This document shows, piece after piece, positions 1 to 13,430 of a stretch of 64,000 nucleotides of DNA. The notes under the pieces are model-generated. The model saw only the letters and a list, made by a program, of their open reading frames with translations, was not told the DNA's origin and did not search any database. The DNA is from Taenia hydatigena (Eukaryota > Platyhelminthes > Cestoda > Cyclophyllidea > Taeniidae): the NCBI GenBank assembly GCA_036345935.2, contig JADWOT020000007.1:8025394-8089393 (forward strand), read 5' to 3'. The translations under genes were made by a program, and so were the position numbers. Numbering within the stretch: the first letter of the stretch is position 1; each line of letters begins with the position of its first letter.

Positions 1-441
1 GCAGACACTATCTTGGCTCTAAACACAACGCCACCGACGATAAAATCTGCACTAACTACTGCAGCGTCCAATAGAACACATGAGCCCACCAACGACTCCA
101 CTCGAATCACGACAGCGTCAATGACTAGAACTCCAGTCACTTCCACTGCAAATACCAACTTGGCTCCAAACACAACGCTACCAACTCAAAACTATACGGT
201 AACTAATGCAGCGTCCAATAGCACAGATGAACCCACCAAAGTCTCCGCCCCAGTCACGACAGCGCTAACCACCAAAACACCAGTCATCTCCACAGCAAAT
301 ACTACCTTGGATTTAAACACAACTCTACCGACTCAAAGCTATTCGCTAAGTACTGCAGCATATAATAAAACTTATTTTAACTCCACTATCGCTAACTCAG
401 CCACGTCCTCTGCTGGTTTTTCTGCGCCAAATGACTCTTTT
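1..441 (+). repeat. 147-bp in-frame tandem repeat of the mucin-like gene
   Basis: Units start at 1, 148 and 295, each opening with a GCA codon, and are exactly 147 bp (49 codons) apart. The third unit decays after about 380. More units probably lie to the left of the window. Confidence 0.7.
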
Positions 442-522
442 ATTGCTACCTTTCTTTTAGCAGTTTCCGTTCACACATTTTCTGCTTCTTCCTTTCCCCT
501 CCGCTTCAGCTGCATCCGTTAG
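1..522 (+). CDS. 3' end of a mucin-like, Thr/Ser-rich surface or secreted protein
   Basis: The frame is open from the first base of the window to a TAG at 520-522, so only the last 173 residues are present. The sequence is dominated by Thr, Ser, Ala, Pro and Asn. About eleven Asn-X-Ser/Thr sequons are visible, as in a heavily glycosylated mucin. Three copies of a 49-residue repeat can be aligned, each with a LNTT or PNTT core followed by LPTQ in units 2 and 3. The last 30 residues change character and include a hydrophobic run (FIATFLLAVSV). This could be a GPI-attachment signal or a membrane segment, although a basic tail follows it. Mucin-like proteins of this type coat helminth teguments; that role is inference. 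The N-terminus, signal peptide and any intron lie outside the window. Confidence 0.55.
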   Translation, partial: ADTILALNTTPPTIKSALTTAASNRTHEPTNDSTRITTASMTRTPVTSTANTNLAPNTTLPTQNYTVTNAASNSTDEPTKVSAPVTTALTTKTPVISTANTTLDLNTTLPTQSYSLSTAAYNKTYFNSTIANSATSSAGFSAPNDSFIATFLLAVSVHTFSASSFPLRFSCIR

Positions 523-3036
523 TTTTTTCCATTATTGTAAACTGTCTGACTCTTCTTTCTACCCTTTTTCGTCACTTTTTTTCACTCCTCTTTTATGATG
601 TAATTGATCGCTGTCTACATCGTCTTTTCTATAAGGCTTCTCTGTGTTTGGTCCATCAAGTACATTGCCGTCATATGAATCCAATCTTTTATCAATTTTT
701 TGGCCTTTTGGAGGGTGTGTTGTCAAACAAACGGTGCATTAACGATAGCTAATTTGGTATTTTATGCTACATAGTTCTTGTGCATTTCTCATGAGCATAT
801 GATACGTATCAGTGTAATTATTTTTTTATGGATCGATGGGGAACTTCTTAGGCCAAATATTAAACATTTCAAAGGCAATAACTTTACTGTTTGTTGTTGC
901 TCCAATTAGACCATTTCAATTGGATTCTTATGACAAATATTTAATGCATGCCACCAAAGCAGTGCAAATTTTATACATTTTTCATGCACTGATATTTCGT
1001 GTGCATTGTATGCTTGCCCTACCTGCAATTTTTCAGCAATAACCTGCAATATTAATCTTCCATGATTTCGCTTCATGTTACATGATTTGTCGATGTCTGC
1101 CACAACGCATCTTCCAATAATGATCCCTACAGCTCAAGAGCCAACTTTAACCTCAACACCATAAGATTTTGCAGTGACCGCAGGCAAGTGCCAGCAGCGC
1201 TAGTTCCATCAGCAAGATATGTGTATTTTCCATTTTGATGTGTGGTTAAATGATTGGTTCGTTTTATAGTAAAGAATCACAAAGCATTTGTACTCAATGG
1301 ATACAATACGTTTTGGCATTTCAATTAGCAACTGGTCTTTCTATCCCCAAAACACAAATCTCTTTCAATACACAGGATTCTTTGTTTCGTGGCTCGAAAT
1401 TTGCGCAAATCTGAATAAGCTATTACAGCATATATCAAGTGCATGTACGTGATTCCTCCGCAGCTTGAAGGATTGAAATGAGGGTTCTCTATTGCTTCCT
1501 TTGAACTGCCTCGAAATATTCCAACTTGTGTGCAAATGTAAAAATGTTGGGCATGAGTCACACCGCACATAATGTGACTTGAATGAAGGCGAATGCATCG
1601 CCGAACACATTTGAAAATGAATTTAATAGGTGACAAGTATAAAACTTAGTGACGAAAAAACACGTTAGAAAACATTTGCCTGCTATCCGACACTCGTCAA
1701 AGAAAATCTGTGCTTAGAACGCGCCCGTCGTAATGTGTGTCTCCTTTTCAGCCACTCACTGCAGGCGTTTGGTGCAGTAGAAATCGCAGTGCAAGCTGTG
1801 CTTAGCTTAATGCAACATTTGGAGATTGTTGTTGTTTGTAAAATACGAAAAGCTGGTAGACGTGGTAATGGAGCTAAAATCAGAGCCACACTTCATAGTC
1901 GGCACTGAAGAATCACTTGAATGAGAAGGGATCTTCTAAAATGGCTTTAACTATCAACGCTGCTTACTCACAGCATATGGCACGATAGTGACGCGAACAA
2001 TAACCCGCGATCACATGGTGTGAATATGATATGAGGTGAATATGATCTCGTTTTTTCTGATCGCAACATGTTCGCGGTTTCGTTCTCCTTTTAGAAGTGC
2101 AGATTTAAGGAGTGGGTGAAATTGACCGGTATGGTACTACCCAGCATGTAACAAGGATACATGACCAATGAATTTTAATATGCTAAAGACCATTGATGAT
2201 GGGATCCGACTACAAAGAGAAGCATTAGTCACCAGAACTGCTTGTAGCTGTTTGGAGTTCATACTGCTCGTTTGCTGTGCTTTGACAGTTAACCTGCCCG
2301 TACCTCACTTGTGGGGCTTTGCTTCATCATGCGTCAATCTGCCAGAGGCAGTCAGAATGCACTGTCTACCAATCCCTTTTGACTTTGATAGTGACGATGG
2401 CCCACAACTTATCTGCCACGTTGCAGCCAGTGCGTGTGGTTCATAGTGACCTCCTTTCCAGCCTGTGACTTCGGTATTATTTTGTAAAAAAGCCCAGAAA
2501 GAAACTTGAGGCCACTTAAGGGATTTTAGGTGGTTCCTGTAGATCGAGCACCATTTCCTGATTTCCTACGGCCGCCAGTTTGCATGTGCAGCCAACTACG
2601 AACCTCGACATGCCCACAGTTTCGAGCTGCTTTTTGTTTTACTTAATTCATTTATGCTTATTCAGTATGGAATGCTGATATCAACGCAATACATGCTATT
2701 AATCAACCCTTGTCGTCTATACACTTTAGCCAAGTAAGAAGGCCTGGGCAGTTTTAATCGTATGGTGTCATTGTATATGGTAGCGCTAGTCTGCTTAGCT
2801 TCTCTAGTGATGATAATTGATTTAACGGGCTCTGTGAGGCTTAATAGCCGAGGTGTGGTTTCCTGAAGTGGACTAACATGGAAAGAAGGAAAGACCGTGT
2901 GATCGAATGAGGCACAACGAGTGCCTGTTAGCAGGCCCACTTATACGTTTCCACTTAGTTTTGATTTTGGTCACACGCGTATATGCTACACAAATGAACT
3001 AAATCGAATAACAAGCTTTGACAGACACCATCTTCA
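523..3036. other. Intergenic, no supported gene
   Basis: This AT-rich stretch follows the mucin-like stop codon and runs to the left arm of the large inverted repeat. Open frames here are short and show no repeats, motifs or paired splice signals. The first part presumably includes the 3' UTR of the mucin-like gene, but I see no clear AATAAA close to its stop. Confidence 0.5.
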
Positions 3037-4049
3037 CAAAGCTCTGACCTATTCAAACAAAGGATTACAAGGCGGAAGGCAAGAAGACAAACGGCAAGCA
3101 CGCCACATCCTTATTCACCGTATAAATCTATGTTGCTTTTAATGCACCCTCGATGCCAGGGGTGGAAAGGAACTTAGAACTTCGTGCGTGATGAATGTCG
3201 AATTCGCCGGAGCCGACAGAAGCCACTATTCTACTTTCAATTTGCAACACATCCATCAGTCTGCTGAAGGATAGCGTTTTGAGTCTCACATGTACTGCAT
3301 AATTTTGAACACACCATTTCCAGAAATGGGTGCTATTAAGTTTGCGCGGTGTTCGGTTCCTTATTCAATTGTCCGCAAATGTTTTATAAATGCATACCAA
3401 TTTTTTACATGAATCCGCCTTTGACGATGAACCGCTTGTAATTATTATGCAATTTCATGGGTTCTAAAAACTAATTTATTGGGTACTTCTGTATGTTTAG
3501 GGTTAGGAAGGTATTTAATCAGAAGTTTTTTTATTTCAAGCAGTTTCAAGGTCACTGGCCGTGTTTAGTATATTGTCTGTCGGTATGATGGGTGAATTAT
3601 GTGCTTCAGTTGCGGCGGTATTTTGGCAAAATATGACCTGTTGGCTTCAAATTGAGAAGAAGTGTCGAATTTCAGGCTTCAATTGGTGTCAACGATGGTC
3701 CGGATCTTAAGGATAACAACGATGCGCCTGCCTGTGGTGGCGCGTCTAATAAGCTCTGAGAACTTTCAGAAAAATTGTCAAATTCGAAGCCTGGTTTCTC
3801 TATTGCTCTCCACTCTGTAGCAGTGCAAATAAGTTTCCGCCTATAAGATAGCATGAATTGTGTTGTGCTGTGACGAATCAGTCGTTAATCCTTTTCCCCA
3901 AGTCTTTTCACAAGAGCAATGTGACAGCTGCGTTATCCAAATTGTTGCATTAGCCATATTGGCAGAATCATTCGTGCTCATCGGACGCGGATTCGGTTGA
4001 GGTGCCCTCCGAAGGGATGCTCGAGTACTTTTTCTCCATTTATAAACAG

Positions 4050-5330
4050 AATGTCGTCGGCGCCTTCAGCTTCAGCAGGCGCGATCTGAATAAGCCTAAG
4101 CCAAGGTCGTAAACATTCTGCTACGAACGAGACTTCAACGTGCATTCTACGCGATCGTCACAATAAATGTCTATCCATCGGTTTGATAGACATTGCTTCC
4201 TGAATACTCAGCCTGTTCCTACAGATACGAGGATGTTTTTCGGATGAAATATTTGGCGGCGCAGGTGATGGGTGGGTGCAAATATTGAGTTCTGCTGCGA
4301 GAAATGGAGATGACTGAACGAATGAAGCGGCATACCAGTAATGTTTCCTCGGAGTGCAAAGGACAGGTGTTTCGTTAAGGCTGTGCCAATGCTGAATGTC
4401 GTTTTGGCAACCAGCGTTCACTGATGGATTTTTGTGCCAAAAACTGTTGGAAGTCTGCAAAGTAGGGTGCAAGCGGTGCCGTGTCGTGACTCCTGCGTTG
4501 TGACGTGGTAGGCGAAAAGGTCCAAGTCAGTGAGTGTGAGGATTGTGGATAGATGGAGGAAGGAACCTGCCAATTCATAGGTGCGTATAAATGGCCATTT
4601 TATGCACATCTGTAAAGTCTCCACTTGTACATGCTGTTTGCTTGCTGTTTATCTACTTTGATGAGGTGTGACGCCTGACTGCGAAGTGTAGTCTTTTGCA
4701 ACAAGCCGCAGTCACTGCCTGTTGAATGGGGATCCAACGCTGACTCAGGACTAACTGTGCCTCCTCTTACTATTTTGTTTTCCACATGTTCCACTTGTTT
4801 GCTGTCATCGGTTGTTTAGATGCTTCCATCCAGCACTGGTATAAATGAAGTAGTGGCAGTTCTGACTTTTGCGCATTTTGTTTTGTTTTGCTGGTCAGAT
4901 GGGTAGGTGGTGTACGTTCGTCGAACACTTGTATTGTCATGGAGGCCTAACTGGGGCAGATTGTGTTTAGCAGGATTCGATGAATATGCATGTGCTCTTT
5001 GAGAAGTTTGATTGAGAGAAATTGTTTATGGTTATTGCAAAGTGTGTCGAATTTGTTGTTACTGGATTGAGTGTACTGGATGTTGCTAGGTAAGAGAGAA
5101 TGATTTGCGTCATGCTACTTCTTTGTTAGTCGGAACGGCAGCATAGGTGCTGAATACTTTTGCATTAAATAAGCATATTCTACTGAAACTCCTTGTGGCT
5201 TGATAGCTTGTTGCTGGTTTGCTTCTTTTAATCGTTCTGTAAATTTGATGGGACTATTTCGTAGGTATATACGCATTTTAGGTGCACTCAGATTTTCCTG
5301 ACTATTAGGCAATTGCGTTGGTCCCTTCTG
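4050..5330 (+). repeat. Internal diverged duplicate within copy A, first unit
   Basis: Several landmarks recur in order about 8 kb to the right. These are the GCGCGATCTGAATAAGCC region (4078), the GGTGATGGGTGGGTG region (4265), CAGCACTGGTAT (4835) and TGGATTGAGTGTACTGGATG (5064). Their counterparts are at 12636, 12850, 12958 and 13172. Spacing differs because of indels. This is an older duplication inside the long repeat. Confidence 0.55.
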
Positions 5331-6365
5331 CTGATGCTAGTTTATTTGTAAACGAACGAAAAGGCAGGGAAGAATATGCGACTTGAAGTGAATTCGACTG
5401 TTTACTGTTCCCTGCCTAAGGCACCAAACTATGCACATTTATCATTATCAGGGGAAGCCTCCAGAGATGTCTGCCTCCGAATTGCTGATGAATGAAGTGT
5501 TTATGGGAAACATAATGTCACGATGGTGACTTTGAAGACGACTCACCAATTGTCTTGGCTTGTTCACTTCTCCTGTAGCAATGCAGCAGTCTCGACGTAG
5601 TCCTTCTCCTCACTCTTCCTCCTTAGACGTAGTAGTAGTTAGCGTTGGCTTTAGCTGTTTTGCTTTTGGGCTAATAGTTGACTGGCAGGTAGTGTGTGGA
5701 CAGACAAAAGTGCAGGTTGGCCATGTTACTATTCTTGACGGCCAGTAGTCAGTGGACGTCTCCCAAGACACAGGCTAGTGTAATTTGGCAAGCGTTGAGC
5801 TTCATCGGTTTATTTACTTGCGCTCCTTCAACTTATCTGTTGATTTGGTTATTTGGTTGGTGGGGTTTTTGCTGGATAGTCAGGGGAAGGTGAGGTAATA
5901 TGTCTACTTATCTCCATCCGTTTTGCTTTAGCGATATAGGATGTGGAGTTGGAACAAGTGTACGATCCTGCCTGATGTGAGCGAACTTGTTGAATCCGCT
6001 CCATCTTAGTTAAAACATCAGACTGTCGGAGATGCTAAAATCAACACCTCTCTGACGCCCTCGTGACTAGTTTATTTGGAGAGCATTGCTTCACTTCGAT
6101 TACGTTGTTGCTACTAATAATGCGTAGTTTGTAAGTTGCTCATAGCCGGAAGAAACGGGATGCCTTATTATGTTTAGCTGCCTTGTACACGGTATGTGTT
6201 CTGCTGTTTTGAGCACATGCACATGCGCGCTTGGTCTATTACACGTAATGTCCATTGTCTTTGATTGCTGTCATGCGCGTGTCAAATGCAGCGGAGCTGT
6301 GGGTGACCCTAGGTATCGGAGAGGGTGGAAGGGGATGTCGCTGTCATCGACATGTCCAGGGCTTA

Positions 6366-6635
6366 GTGCATGCGGGCTCCAACCGCATGTTCTAGCACCT
6401 GATGATATTGAGCGGTTTTCGCAGCCCGCTTTTAATGTGGCGTCTGATGTTTAGCCAGCAAGCGCCACGGCGACAATGGCAGAGACCCAGTGTGGTCCAG
6501 CCTGCACCCTAGCCTCGTGACATCGATTAGTTGTCTCCGTTGCGCGAGTGCTTTCTGCGGCGCATGACCTTAACACGATAGTCATGTGTAGGGAAGAGTT
6601 ATTTGTAAAGCATTAAAGTTCTTCCATTACATATT
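6366..6635 (+). mobile_element. GC-rich block present in arm A and absent from arm C, possible short insertion
   Basis: The arms align on both sides. The left flank is the GAGGGTGGAAGGGGATG side. The right flank is the TTCTGTTCTTTGTTTATTAAA side. Arm C has only about 75 unrelated bases between the equivalent points (around 52310-52385). The block is visibly more GC-rich than its surroundings and contains ATTAAA near its right end. I see no terminal repeats or RNA polymerase III boxes, so whether it is a SINE, a MITE or a segment lost from arm C is open. Confidence 0.3.
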
Positions 6636-6765
6636 TGCGTTTCTGTTCTTTGTTTATTAAAATGATTAGTCACCTGGTGGAGGTTTGGAAACGGAGGCTG
6701 GGTGAGGGGGTAAAGCCAGTGTTGGCTGTCTAATGATTCGTTTGCCGCTCTGTATATCTCACTTT

Positions 6766-6805
6766 TTCTATCTGCCAACCTATCTACCTACCTATCTGTC
6801 TACTA
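6766..6805 (+). repeat. Short imperfect CTAC/CTAT microsatellite
   Basis: The bases read as consecutive CTAT, CTAC and CTGT tetranucleotides with interruptions. The frame reading through it gives only low-complexity residues. Confidence 0.6.
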
Positions 6806-9800
6806 TCGGTCTAGCTCTCTGCCCACTTTTTACTTGCAGCATACAGAAGATATATAAGACTGGTCCAGATGGGCCTGTTTTCAGCGCTCACAGAAAGCAT
6901 TTAAATAATGGGAAATGCAGTACTCTGAATGGCCGAGATGTTAGAGGGAAGCACATTAGTCAGCTGGATATAAAGCTTACTGAGAGGAGTTGGAAACATC
7001 AATTTCATTTTGATAGATTACTCAATTTGCTAGGCTTTGCACTGACTAAAGTCAAGAGAGGGAGGCAGATGTCAATTACGGTGCCTCTAGGAATGCAAGT
7101 TCTGTCGAGAATGAGGTGTAGCAATGCTGGATGGCTAGCTGGCTCACACTAGGCACCCATCGACGTTGAATTGAAGTGGGTCACGTCATTGCCGAACTTT
7201 GTCGGCACGCTTTGCCATGCCTCAAAGCCGCTTTTCTACCAAGTGCCGTTAGTAACAAATGGTTCGACTAAGTATATTGTCTGTAGCATAAGATTTAGGC
7301 TTCAGATAAGGGGTTGCGCAAAGCAGTATTGGCTGGTTGACCGTTCGAAACCACCAGATGCAGATAAAATAGCCGCGTAACTCATCATTGCGGTCTTATC
7401 TATCAATTTGGGCCCAGTCGCAGGGGCACGGGACCCACAATGGGGATGAACATTGTCAATCTACGTTTGTTCTACGAATTGCATCGTTAATCACCCAAGA
7501 ATACATAACTCAGTCAGCATCTATCCACAGTATTGCCGGACTCAATGAGGGGATGATCAGATCAAATTGTATCAATCACAAGAGTCTCGCGACTCATCAT
7601 CGAGTGCTCGACGCGTAGTATATTTGCGACTTACCTCTGCGTTATTGCTTCTTCCCACTCTGCTACCGGTTCTGTTTTTTACTGAGAGGCGTAACTTCTT
7701 CCTTTTAGTGTGGTAAGTTATCTTATCATCGTTCTCTTCACTGTCATGCGTTTGTTATTTTCCAATGCCTAATCTTTTGCAAGATTTTGGTTAAGTAATG
7801 CCTTATTTTTAAAGTAGATTTGAGGAGGGTGATTGAGCATAGAAAATTACCCGTTTCCCTATCTTCGTAACCGATGCCAAGCTTTGGCTTCCAATGAACG
7901 AGTGACGACGTGCTCCTGTTAATTGGTCTTCGCTTATGACACCAGATTTTCTGATTTCATTCACTTTTATAATATTTTCGTGAAAGCTAGTATTTTTGCA
8001 GAAAGTTTAAAGTCGGCTGTTTGGAGAGGTAGGGTCCCTTGTCTTTTGTTAGCCTGTAGGGAGTAAACATCAATCCATTAACAGGCTCTTGGTGGGGCGT
8101 TAGGGTTAGCTATTTTTCTCAAAAGGCAAGTTTTGTAACGATCCTGCTGAACCGCCTTCATACACTGTTTCATTTGGCCCTTTAAACTCTTCTTCGCCCA
8201 TGTGAAATCCTTCCTTTCTTAAAATAGGCAAAGAGGCAGCCATTTCTTTTCGGTTGTTTGGTCTGGCAGGCATTTTGCGCTTAGCTTCATTATTCCTGTC
8301 TCCGAGCTTGTAATTAATTCATCAATAGGTCCAAGTTTCATCTCCTTTTAAGGTATGAAATATAGTAGTTTTTATCGGTCTAGCTCCAAGTTCTTCGGTT
8401 GCATCTTTTTTCCTGTGCAACCTTTGCCTTTAGTCTGCAGGTACTTACCATTTATAAAGTAGAGGGATTGTCGAGTAGATCTCATACGCTTTATTCCAAG
8501 AGTTTTTCCTTGTCCATTCTCTTAAATGAGCCCTGGATGTGTCATGTTTTTCTCTTGGAATGACCCCTGCGATTTTCACCCCCACTCACAAATTTGGTTT
8601 TAATTATGATCTCTTAGATTTAGCATGTGCGTTATTTTCCACCAGAGTTTGTCCTTATATGGAACAGCAAAACGGGTAAGTGCGGTCTACATTTCATTAG
8701 CGCAAATTGTCTGGTGATATATGATCTCGATTAAGATCCAGCTGACGACGACCAGACCGTAATGCGTGTGTAGGGTGATGTACAGAAGGAACAGTTCCAC
8801 ACCCATTGCATCAACTCGGTTCTCTAAACATCCCAGTTGTGATTTCCTGTTAGTTGAGCACAATAGAGGAGGGGATGAAGTTATAGCAGACGCATCCGAA
8901 GACATTGAGCAGTTGTGCGGTGGAGTTGATGGGGAAGATGGAGGAACGTTTTGGTCTTGTTGAGCTGAATGAGCTCTGGGTGTTACTCAGGAACTGATCT
9001 TGACATGCATGACAGATTGGTCATAAAGGTGGTTTCTCTTTCCTTCACTACAATCCAAATGAAGAAGGAATTTTGGATCGTAATTGCCATAAGCATTAGT
9101 ACAAATGTAGTCATCCCTGGTAAAATTTTACGACGGGTTATGCTGGATGTCAATCGGACCCTGGGCATCGGAAAGTTCACCCAACCAATAAACGTTCTCA
9201 AGAATTACCACCGTGTGGGTTAGAGGCATCTCGACATTTGAGGAATTGCCATTGACTGATGGACGTATGTACGCTCAAACGTATAGTTGTCGAGTAGGCT
9301 GACGTCTCCTGCTGGTACGGATATCCACGAGTGTGGCCGTCTTCTTTTCACAAGGAACTTGTCCCATCACCGCACCTTGTTGTACACAGGCACTGCCGCT
9401 GTTCTGTGCCATTCTTAATAGGTGATGTCTATTTCGTGCATAACGTGAGCTAGCGTAATCCAAGAGCACATTCTGTAATGCTGACGATGAGAAGCATAGG
9501 GGCAGCAGGACATCGAACAGACTCAATAGACTTCCAAAGCACTTGAAGTTGGATGCTTGCAATCACCAAATTAGCCTTAAACACTTCCGGTTTGGACCGA
9601 ACTTGAACTGGGAGTTTTAGCAATCTTAATCCACGCAATAGTCCATGCAGCCCTCGTGAATGGATAGATCGTGGACTGTCGGAAATCAAACACGAACACC
9701 CTGTGCGTGAGCAATGTATTGTCATATGATGAATGGACGTGTTGTTACGTGTTCCATGTTCACACTACGCGTGCTCACACAGACGGGAGTCGTGGTTGGG

Positions 9801-12609
9801 TAGGTACTAATGGCTGTTTGGTGGCAAGACAGGGTGGCCGAGTGTGGTGGTGCAGGATGCAGACACGAGGGGAGGAAAAGGGGGAGACGGAGGCGAGGTA
9901 CCACCGTGAGCAGTCATCTATTCACCAGCTGCGGATGATGAACGCATCAATCGAGACGGGTTTAAACATGCCTACTTATGGGACCAGTGAATGGCCTGAT
10001 TCACATTGTCGCCGCACCCGATTCACAAGCCCACATTCGCATAGGTAGAGTGCGACGGTTTGAGTGACCTCGACGTGTTGGTCAGTAAAACCGCTGTCAT
10101 TAACCTAATAGTTACTCCAGACCCTCAACTAGCGCTGTGCTGTCAAGGCCGCAGGATTATTAGACATGCTGAAAAGGTTAAATAGATTTTACTCAAATAA
10201 GTGCGCGCTAAGTAATCAAGGGGATTGTAACCAGGTAAATGTGACACTACTACATTGGATTTTACTGCCAGCGTGCAATGTTCGTCAAATTTTGCATTCG
10301 CTTAGATTTTTACGACGTCTGTAAGCACAAATTCAAGTTTAAAATCATGACATGATGGTGCGGCTACATTAACGTCTTTTTTACTTAGCAGTTACTGATG
10401 GCATAAATCAACTTCCGGAAGAAATGACGCATCTATACTTGAGAGACCAACTTAAGACTAAGACAACTGCGCAGACGAAGTGCCACAGAAGATTTGCAAG
10501 TGGATGAAAGCGGTGCATGAAGCTTCATGCATTGATGATCCAGTTTGAAGTGTCCTTTTCCGCTGAGACAAAGCTAACAGATAAGATGACAGATGATAGT
10601 AAATAACACAAAACCCTTGTAAATATGAGGTACATCGTAATTAAGATGGAAGAAGACGGTAAGACACTGCTTGCCAGCATCGATGGCATGGATGCGCACA
10701 CTTGTGGAACTATCAAAATGGAAGCCGTCCAGACAGCAGTGTTCTCCAATGCTAAGTACACGATCGGGTTGGTTGGTTGAACAGTAAATAACGTTTTTTA
10801 GACCAATCGGATCTTCGGATAAAAGAATCAGGTTTACTCTTTAACGAATTGTGGATCTTGCAGAACTAGGCGCATTTTTAAATGCTAGCATTTTGGCCGA
10901 GCTTAATCTTACGGGCTAGTAGGAAGTCTTCACTTGAGCAACTCGAGACGAGGAATGCTTTCAATGCATTGTGTGCAAAGCAGTACAAAGAACAAAATTT
11001 ATGAGAATCATTAATCGCCTTTACAACGGGCGATTTAACTTTTAAAGAATCGCATATCCTCCTAAGTGCATAGTGCAAACCACCGAGGACTGAAGGATTA
11101 ACAACCTGCTTAAAACATTATTTGTGTAATTAAAGTAAACATGCCTGGATAGAATGTTAAATAAAAGTGCTGTCGTTCAAAAAGAAGAAGGAATGTTTGC
11201 GCTATTAGCTCAGTGAAGGATGTAAGTAAAGTTAACATCTTTCGTCATAAGATCTGCTATGAACTAAGTCGAATGGATCAGAACGCGGTCTTGAATTCCA
11301 CCTTAAATCGGAGGTTTGGCTTGAAACTGAACAAATATTACTTGCGACAAGAAGATCATGTCTTACGAGTTCAAATTTAACATAATTGCGATCGCGAAAA
11401 CTGGTGTCTCAGAACTCGGATGCACTTTTAGTAAATTCGGGAACCGTTAAAAACATATGTATTGTCACATACAACAGTATCTGCAGACGCCATTTGACTC
11501 GCGTGGGACCACAACCTCTAACTGCGAGTCCAATGAATTATTGGATTCAGTACCGCCCAATAATTGCCCAGTTGTTGAAGCATTGTGACGACAATCGTTG
11601 TTTTTATGACGTAAACACTTTTCGCCAAAACCAAAGTTATTTATTTTTTACACAACGTTAAATCTAGTTGTGCGGCAAAATGGACGGTCACTGTACAGAA
11701 GGGAATGGTTCCAAAGAACTTTGGAGGTTAGGGCAAGCATGACATTTATGTCTATCAGCGCGACATGGAACGCAATCGCAACAACTAAAACCAACGTCAT
11801 CTCAAATCAAGAGACAGTTCTAGGTTTCCGACCGCGCCTGTGCCATACATAAAGAACAATCAAAACATTCGTGCTTATAATGGTATCATTTCTCCTCCTA
11901 TCCGCCTTACATCCACACACCCACCCACCCATCAGGACCCGTCCCCACACCATTCCATTCACTATTCGGCATCATGCATCCCTCACAGCCCTCTCTTATT
12001 CGTCATCGTAGCAGGCGCACGGGTCAGTGCAAAATGAAGCGTGACAACTACCAAGCAGGTTGGCGCCGATGTTGCCTTTTCTACATGGTTTGCTTATCTT
12101 CTTTATTTGCTAGTCGTTTTTTTTATCTATTACATTATCTGTTGATTTTTCTTTCTTGGTGCCAACCACTATCCTCCGTACTTTGGCCGTGTGATTTATA
12201 CTTTTTGAAATTACAGCATCATTCAATTTTCATACGTTATTTTCTGCTGGATTTTTATCCCTAAATGTGGACATGAATGTGTTTGTTTTGCTGTTGCACC
12301 TGATTGGTTTTAAGCATTGCTGAATAAGCTTGGTTTAAAATTTGACTCTCCTATTGCTCCATGATTTCTCAGGCTCTAATGAGCTTATAATCAGTAGTTG
12401 TTGTGATGCGCTTTGTGTCTTTTCGAGCTGAGCATTTATGCCCCATAAAAGGAATCGCTAGCTCTTATGTTTCTCAGTTCTAAGTAATTGCTCGGCAGCA
12501 TTTATATTATCCGAATATTTTCGGTATCATTTTTGTTTAGTGAAAGCGGCACGGCTGTGATAACCATTAGAAGGGTAATTCAGTTTGCTTTTCTTCATCA
12601 ATGAGCAAA

Positions 12610-13430
12610 AATTGCGCCTTATGCAACTTCAGTAGACGCGATTTGAAGAAACCTAAGCCGAGGTAGCGGAATCCTCTGACGATCGAGACGTCAGCGTGCA
12701 GCCTACGTCACTGTCAGACTAAGCACAAGTCTGCCTATTCTGTCAGTAAGATTATTGGAGAACGTCACCTTGCCCGAGAATATTAATAGTCGTCACATTT
12801 CTTTCGACATGTAGGTGGATGCTCTTCGGTTCGAGGACCGCTGCCACAGGTGGTGGGTGGACTATTCCTTACGTGTATCACCTCTTTGTGTTGATCTTAT
12901 ATAATCATCTATTTTGCTGCTCCCACTGCTTCTACGAGGTGCTAGGTAGTCTTCAATCAGCACTGGTATGCTGTATCCGTTGGCAGATTTAAGTTTTTAT
13001 GCTTATTGGCATCCGTTTAATTGCAATGACCGAAATGACACCCTCGTAATGGGCCATTCTACTTGTTTGCGTAATCCGTTTAAAAGAAGAATTTGCGTGT
13101 GCTTTTTAAGGACCATGATCAAGATATTGCTAAAGTGTTTGCATTATGATATTTTAGAACCATTGCTACCGGATTGAGCATGCTGGATGTTGGTAGTTAA
13201 GGCGCGGTAATCCTAATCTTCAAATAAGTTTTCTCAAGGCAAAAGAGCAGTATAGGTAATCCCCTAAGCAAATCGAGATGGTTTCTTTTGTCGCCAATAT
13301 CCAGTAAGCAACTTCACAATGGCATCTTGTAATAACTCTGCCACACATAATATGGTCCGTACAACCCAAGCGTGCATGGCATTTCGCTATCGTATTGTCA
13401 CTACTGCGACGCGTTAGCACAAAACGTGGC
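12610..13430 (+). repeat. Internal diverged duplicate within copy A, second unit
   Basis: This stretch aligns in order with 4050-5330, sharing the CGATTTGAAGAAACCTAAGCC-like segment, the GGTGGTGGGTGGACT segment, the CAGCACTGGTATG segment and the GGATTGAGCATGCTGGATG segment. It is more diverged than the A/C arm comparison, so the internal duplication is probably older than the inverted copies. Confidence 0.5.

Noticed and set aside
6398..6450. C/D-box snoRNA-like pattern (TGATGA then CTGA)
   Set aside because: There is no terminal stem, no C'/D' pair and no antisense element I could support.
6733..7152. 139-residue frame on the plus strand
   Set aside because: It begins in a tetranucleotide repeat and is interrupted in the other arm, so it is probably chance.
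8766..8963. Frame shared by both long arms (HNRGGDEVIADASEDIEQLC in A)
   Set aside because: It is open in both arms, but the differences are mostly amino-acid-changing, as expected for a repeat without coding constraint. No domain is recognised.
9825..9870. tRNA-like A box (TGGCCGAGTG) suggesting a SINE
   Set aside because: No B box (GGTTCGANTCC) follows at a usable distance and there is no poly(A) or simple tail. The match is in a generally GC-rich patch present in both long arms.
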